Assembly: GCA_003427395.1 (NCBI GenBank)
Contig: BFEA01000023.1
Location: forward strand, 4,973,428-5,003,408
Length of the DNA: 29,981 nt
Direction: 5' to 3'
Source of the DNA: Chara braunii
Lineage: Eukaryota; Streptophyta; Charophyceae; Charales; Characeae
The notes under the pieces are model-generated. The model worked only from the letters and a program-made list of their open reading frames with translations. It was not told the DNA's origin and did no database searches. The position numbers and the translations under genes are program-made. The number at the start of each line of letters is the position of its first letter. The first letter of the stretch is position 1. This document shows positions 27,801 through 29,981 of the stretch, piece by piece.

Positions 27801-29453
27801 ATGAAGGAGGGTAGAGGAGCAAGGGCAAGGAAGGCGATGGGTGATGGTAGTCTTCCTTCGGGGCGGATGTACGGGATCGGGCCGGGGGTGCACACCGGGG
27901 TTCCTGACGGGACACGTCACCAAATCCATCCTGAGTTGTATGCCCATCTGCCTCCTTACATGCAGCCTTTGCCGGATGATGACGGATGGGTACCGCCCCC
28001 TTCAACCCTTCCTCTCGCGTGGGAGTCGACACAGACCTCCTACGAAAGCGCCCCTCGATCGGATGACCGTGGCACTGGGATGGGTCCGATGTTCTCCCTC
28101 TTGGCGGATCCGGCGGTTGGTCGTCCAGATCCTCTGCAGCTGCATTTGTCGCCGACGTGCACAATGGATGCCTCAAGAACCGTTCTCGTGGAGCACAACA
28201 GTCGTTCGCAAGGTGGGGTGTCTGTCACAATGCACGACACGCGCAAAGACGGGTCAGTGACATAGTGGTCGTTAATGTCATTGTACGCATGTAGGGGCAG
28301 CCATGACCTATTGCCGTCATCCTCAACTCTGGGTGCGCGAGCCGCTTCCTCGCAGTGGTCCTACAGGAAGGGTGACGACAGCAACCGCGGCAGATTTCCC
28401 CCAAGTGATAGAGAGGATCATAGCGTGGTACTCAAGAATGCGTACCGACGTTCAAGCCGGTGACGGAGGTGACGAGGACGCGCAAGAGGAGGATATGCCG
28501 GAGGGGGAGTTCATGGACGACAAGGAGGAAAGCGAGGAGGGTGATGACGCTGCGGTGAAGGAGGTCACACGTAAGACTGCGAATAAGATGACGACGAAGA
28601 GTCGTGGGAAGTCCAAGGCGAGAGAGGGAGGTCCCGATGATGGCGAGACGGGGGGGGGGGGGGAAGAAACATTAAGAACTGGGATTTGGACGATTCGCTC
28701 GTCCTGGCCCGCTGCAAAAGGGACCAGGACGATTACATGGTAGGTCAGGGGAGTAACTTCGCGCGGATGAAGACGAACACTTGGAAATGGAATGACATAG
28801 CAAAGCGAATAGCCCAGCAAGGGGTTACAAATAGAGATGGAGACTCGTGCATGAAAAGGTGGGAGAACATCTTTGGGTGGTACATGAAAATCTGGAATAG
28901 GGATAAAGACTCTGGCTTGCAGTCTTTTTTCCTTCTAACAGCGAAGAAACGAAAAAAGCTAGGGTATAAGTTCTCGATGGAACGACAGTTATACGACGCT
29001 ATTCACGCGCCACCGCCGAACAATCAGGCCATACACCCGCCTAATCTGCATGACACTGGTGGACTGCCTCCCCAACAATCAAATGAGGGAGAGGAGAGCC
29101 AAGCAAGAGGTCCGACAGTAGTCGGGGAAATGTCCGCAAGCGACAATATGGAAAGGGAATCGAGGGATGGGTATGGCAGTAGGTCTTTGGGGGGCATGCT
29201 TGCGGGGAAACGGAAGAATGCACGACAGATGGCCTTCAATGCCATGACGGAAGTGATGAAGACACATTCAACAGTCGTGGCGGATTCAGTGGATCGTGCT
29301 AGCAAGTGTCAATGTGAAGTGTTGCAGCGACAATGTGACATCATGGAAAGGGAGGCGACGACGCAGGAGAAACAGTGCAAAGTGCTAGACGCTGGTCAGC
29401 GCATGCTATGTGATGCTTTGCCGAAGATAGCTTTTGCATTGTGCCGGACCTGA
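27801..29453 (+). pseudogene. SANT/Myb-like (trihelix-type) DNA-binding protein gene, frame broken
   Basis: Three open segments form one likely protein. Segment 1 (27801-28265): Pro-rich N-terminus with GRMYGIGPGVHTGVPDGT. Segment 2 (from about 28303): ADFPQVIERIIAWYSRMRTD, then an acidic and Lys-rich linker. Segment 3 (from 28650 to the TGA at 29451-29453): the DNA-binding domain with tryptophans NWDLDDS, TWKWNDIAKR, CMKRWENIFGWY and IWNRDKDSG, then a Cys- and Gln-rich coiled-coil-like C-terminus. Segment 2 enters segment 3 through a run of 14 G (28650-28663) that is one base off for reading through. A stop at 28263 separates segments 1 and 2, by a short intron or an indel. Such domains occur in plant trihelix factors and as the Myb-like partner protein of PIF/Harbinger transposons. 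I cannot tell which this is. Confidence 0.65.
28650..28663 (+). repeat. G14 homopolymer at a frameshift
   Basis: The acidic-linker frame runs into the G-run, and the SANT-domain frame leaves it in a different phase. Fifteen or twelve Gs would keep one frame. This could be a sequencing error, a length polymorphism or a true mutation. Confidence 0.8.
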
Positions 29454-29981
29454 TTGCAATTGACACGGTGGAGTGTGGAAGGGATGGCGACCCAGTACAG
29501 GCCTCACCAGATCACAACCGCCCCTCCACGCCCTTTCACCCACCAAGAAAACCACACTTCGCCTTTCCTTTTAACAACCCCCCCCCCCTTTTTTTGACTT
29601 ACCCTGAACTACCCTCGCCCGCTATCTATTCTGGTTTTTCAAGCCCACCCCTTGTCTCTTTATCCACAGTTGTCTTGTTTGTGGTACGGCCGTACAGAGG
29701 GGTGGTCAGGCGCCCGTCCTCTGATGGGAGCACACCGTCAAGCCGCATTTGGCACGACGTTGACGGACGTCAACGACGACATCCGGACGGTTTTCAAATA
29801 TAAAAACGTCGATTACGTTGATGATCCGCAGTGATGTGAACGACGTAACTCCCTCGATGCATGTGGGTGAGAGGTGGTACAGATTGTGCGTTGTGTGGAG
29901 TGCAAGCGGCAAGCGGGGGTGCAACTGCTTCCTAAAGTGTGGTGTGTGGAATTCACACCGAGCGTGCGCGAGGAGAGTTGG
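29454..29981. other. 3' flank of the SANT-like gene, possible extra exon
   Basis: C-rich stretch at 29578-29590, then TTTATCCACAG at 29659-29669 resembling a splice acceptor. A protein-like segment follows (FGTTLTDVNDDIRTVFKYKN, then VDYVDDPQ and a stop at 29832). It could be a further exon or part of another transposon gene. A perfect palindrome GTACGGCCGTAC lies at 29684-29695. No transposase is visible before the window ends. Confidence 0.3.

Overview
The window is eukaryotic nuclear DNA, almost certainly from a plant-lineage organism. My best guess is a large-genome streptophyte (charophyte) alga such as Chara. This is an inference from the plant-type LINE, the PIF/Harbinger transposase, the SANT/trihelix-type gene family and the very low gene density; no organelle or species marker is present. 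Five single-base Ns lie in or beside repeats.

Only two ordinary host genes are visible. An intact, intronless SDA1 gene (ribosome-biogenesis factor) occupies 1533-4130 on the + strand. At 18467-18536 (+) there is a likely first exon of a RAD23-type ubiquitin-like gene, whose remaining exons I could not find. The rest is repeat DNA at several stages of decay.

Layout. 1-193: a decayed coding remnant; 214-292: a hairpin. 1040-4560: SDA1 and its flanks. 4735-5700: two head-to-head fragments of a Gag/ORF1-like coding repeat, then a GC-palindrome-ended element nested in a copy of itself. 5700-8190: simple repeats, short duplications and another Gag/ORF1 fragment. 8195-9600: a degraded element with two mutated hammerhead ribozymes. 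9600-12730: microsatellites and local duplications. 12731-13411: a 425-bp unit in tandem, each copy carrying a complete type III hammerhead ribozyme; a 727-bp terminal-inverted-repeat element (13420-14146) interrupts its right side. 14257-15583 (-): decayed PIF/Harbinger transposase. 16250-17481 (-): decayed Gag/ORF1-like gene with a CCHC knuckle, split by a Harbinger-type MITE. 19199-19629: a near-perfect long foldback. 19840-21900: minisatellites and purine/pyrimidine tracts. 24659-24781: a second MITE. 25561-26900: a third palindrome-ended element truncated by the 3' end of a LINE. 27025-27410: a third MITE-like element. 27801-29453: a SANT/Myb-like gene broken at a G homopolymer.

Two systems stand out. 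First, the retrozyme-like hammerhead repeats: tandem ribozymes 425 bp apart predict release of a 425-nt RNA that could circularise, and an older relative lies 4 kb upstream. Second, a family of inverted-repeat elements that share an AT-rich core but carry a different short palindromic GC motif at the ends of each copy. Harbinger parts (transposase relic, SANT-type protein, MITEs with matching ends) are also all present in the same 30 kb.
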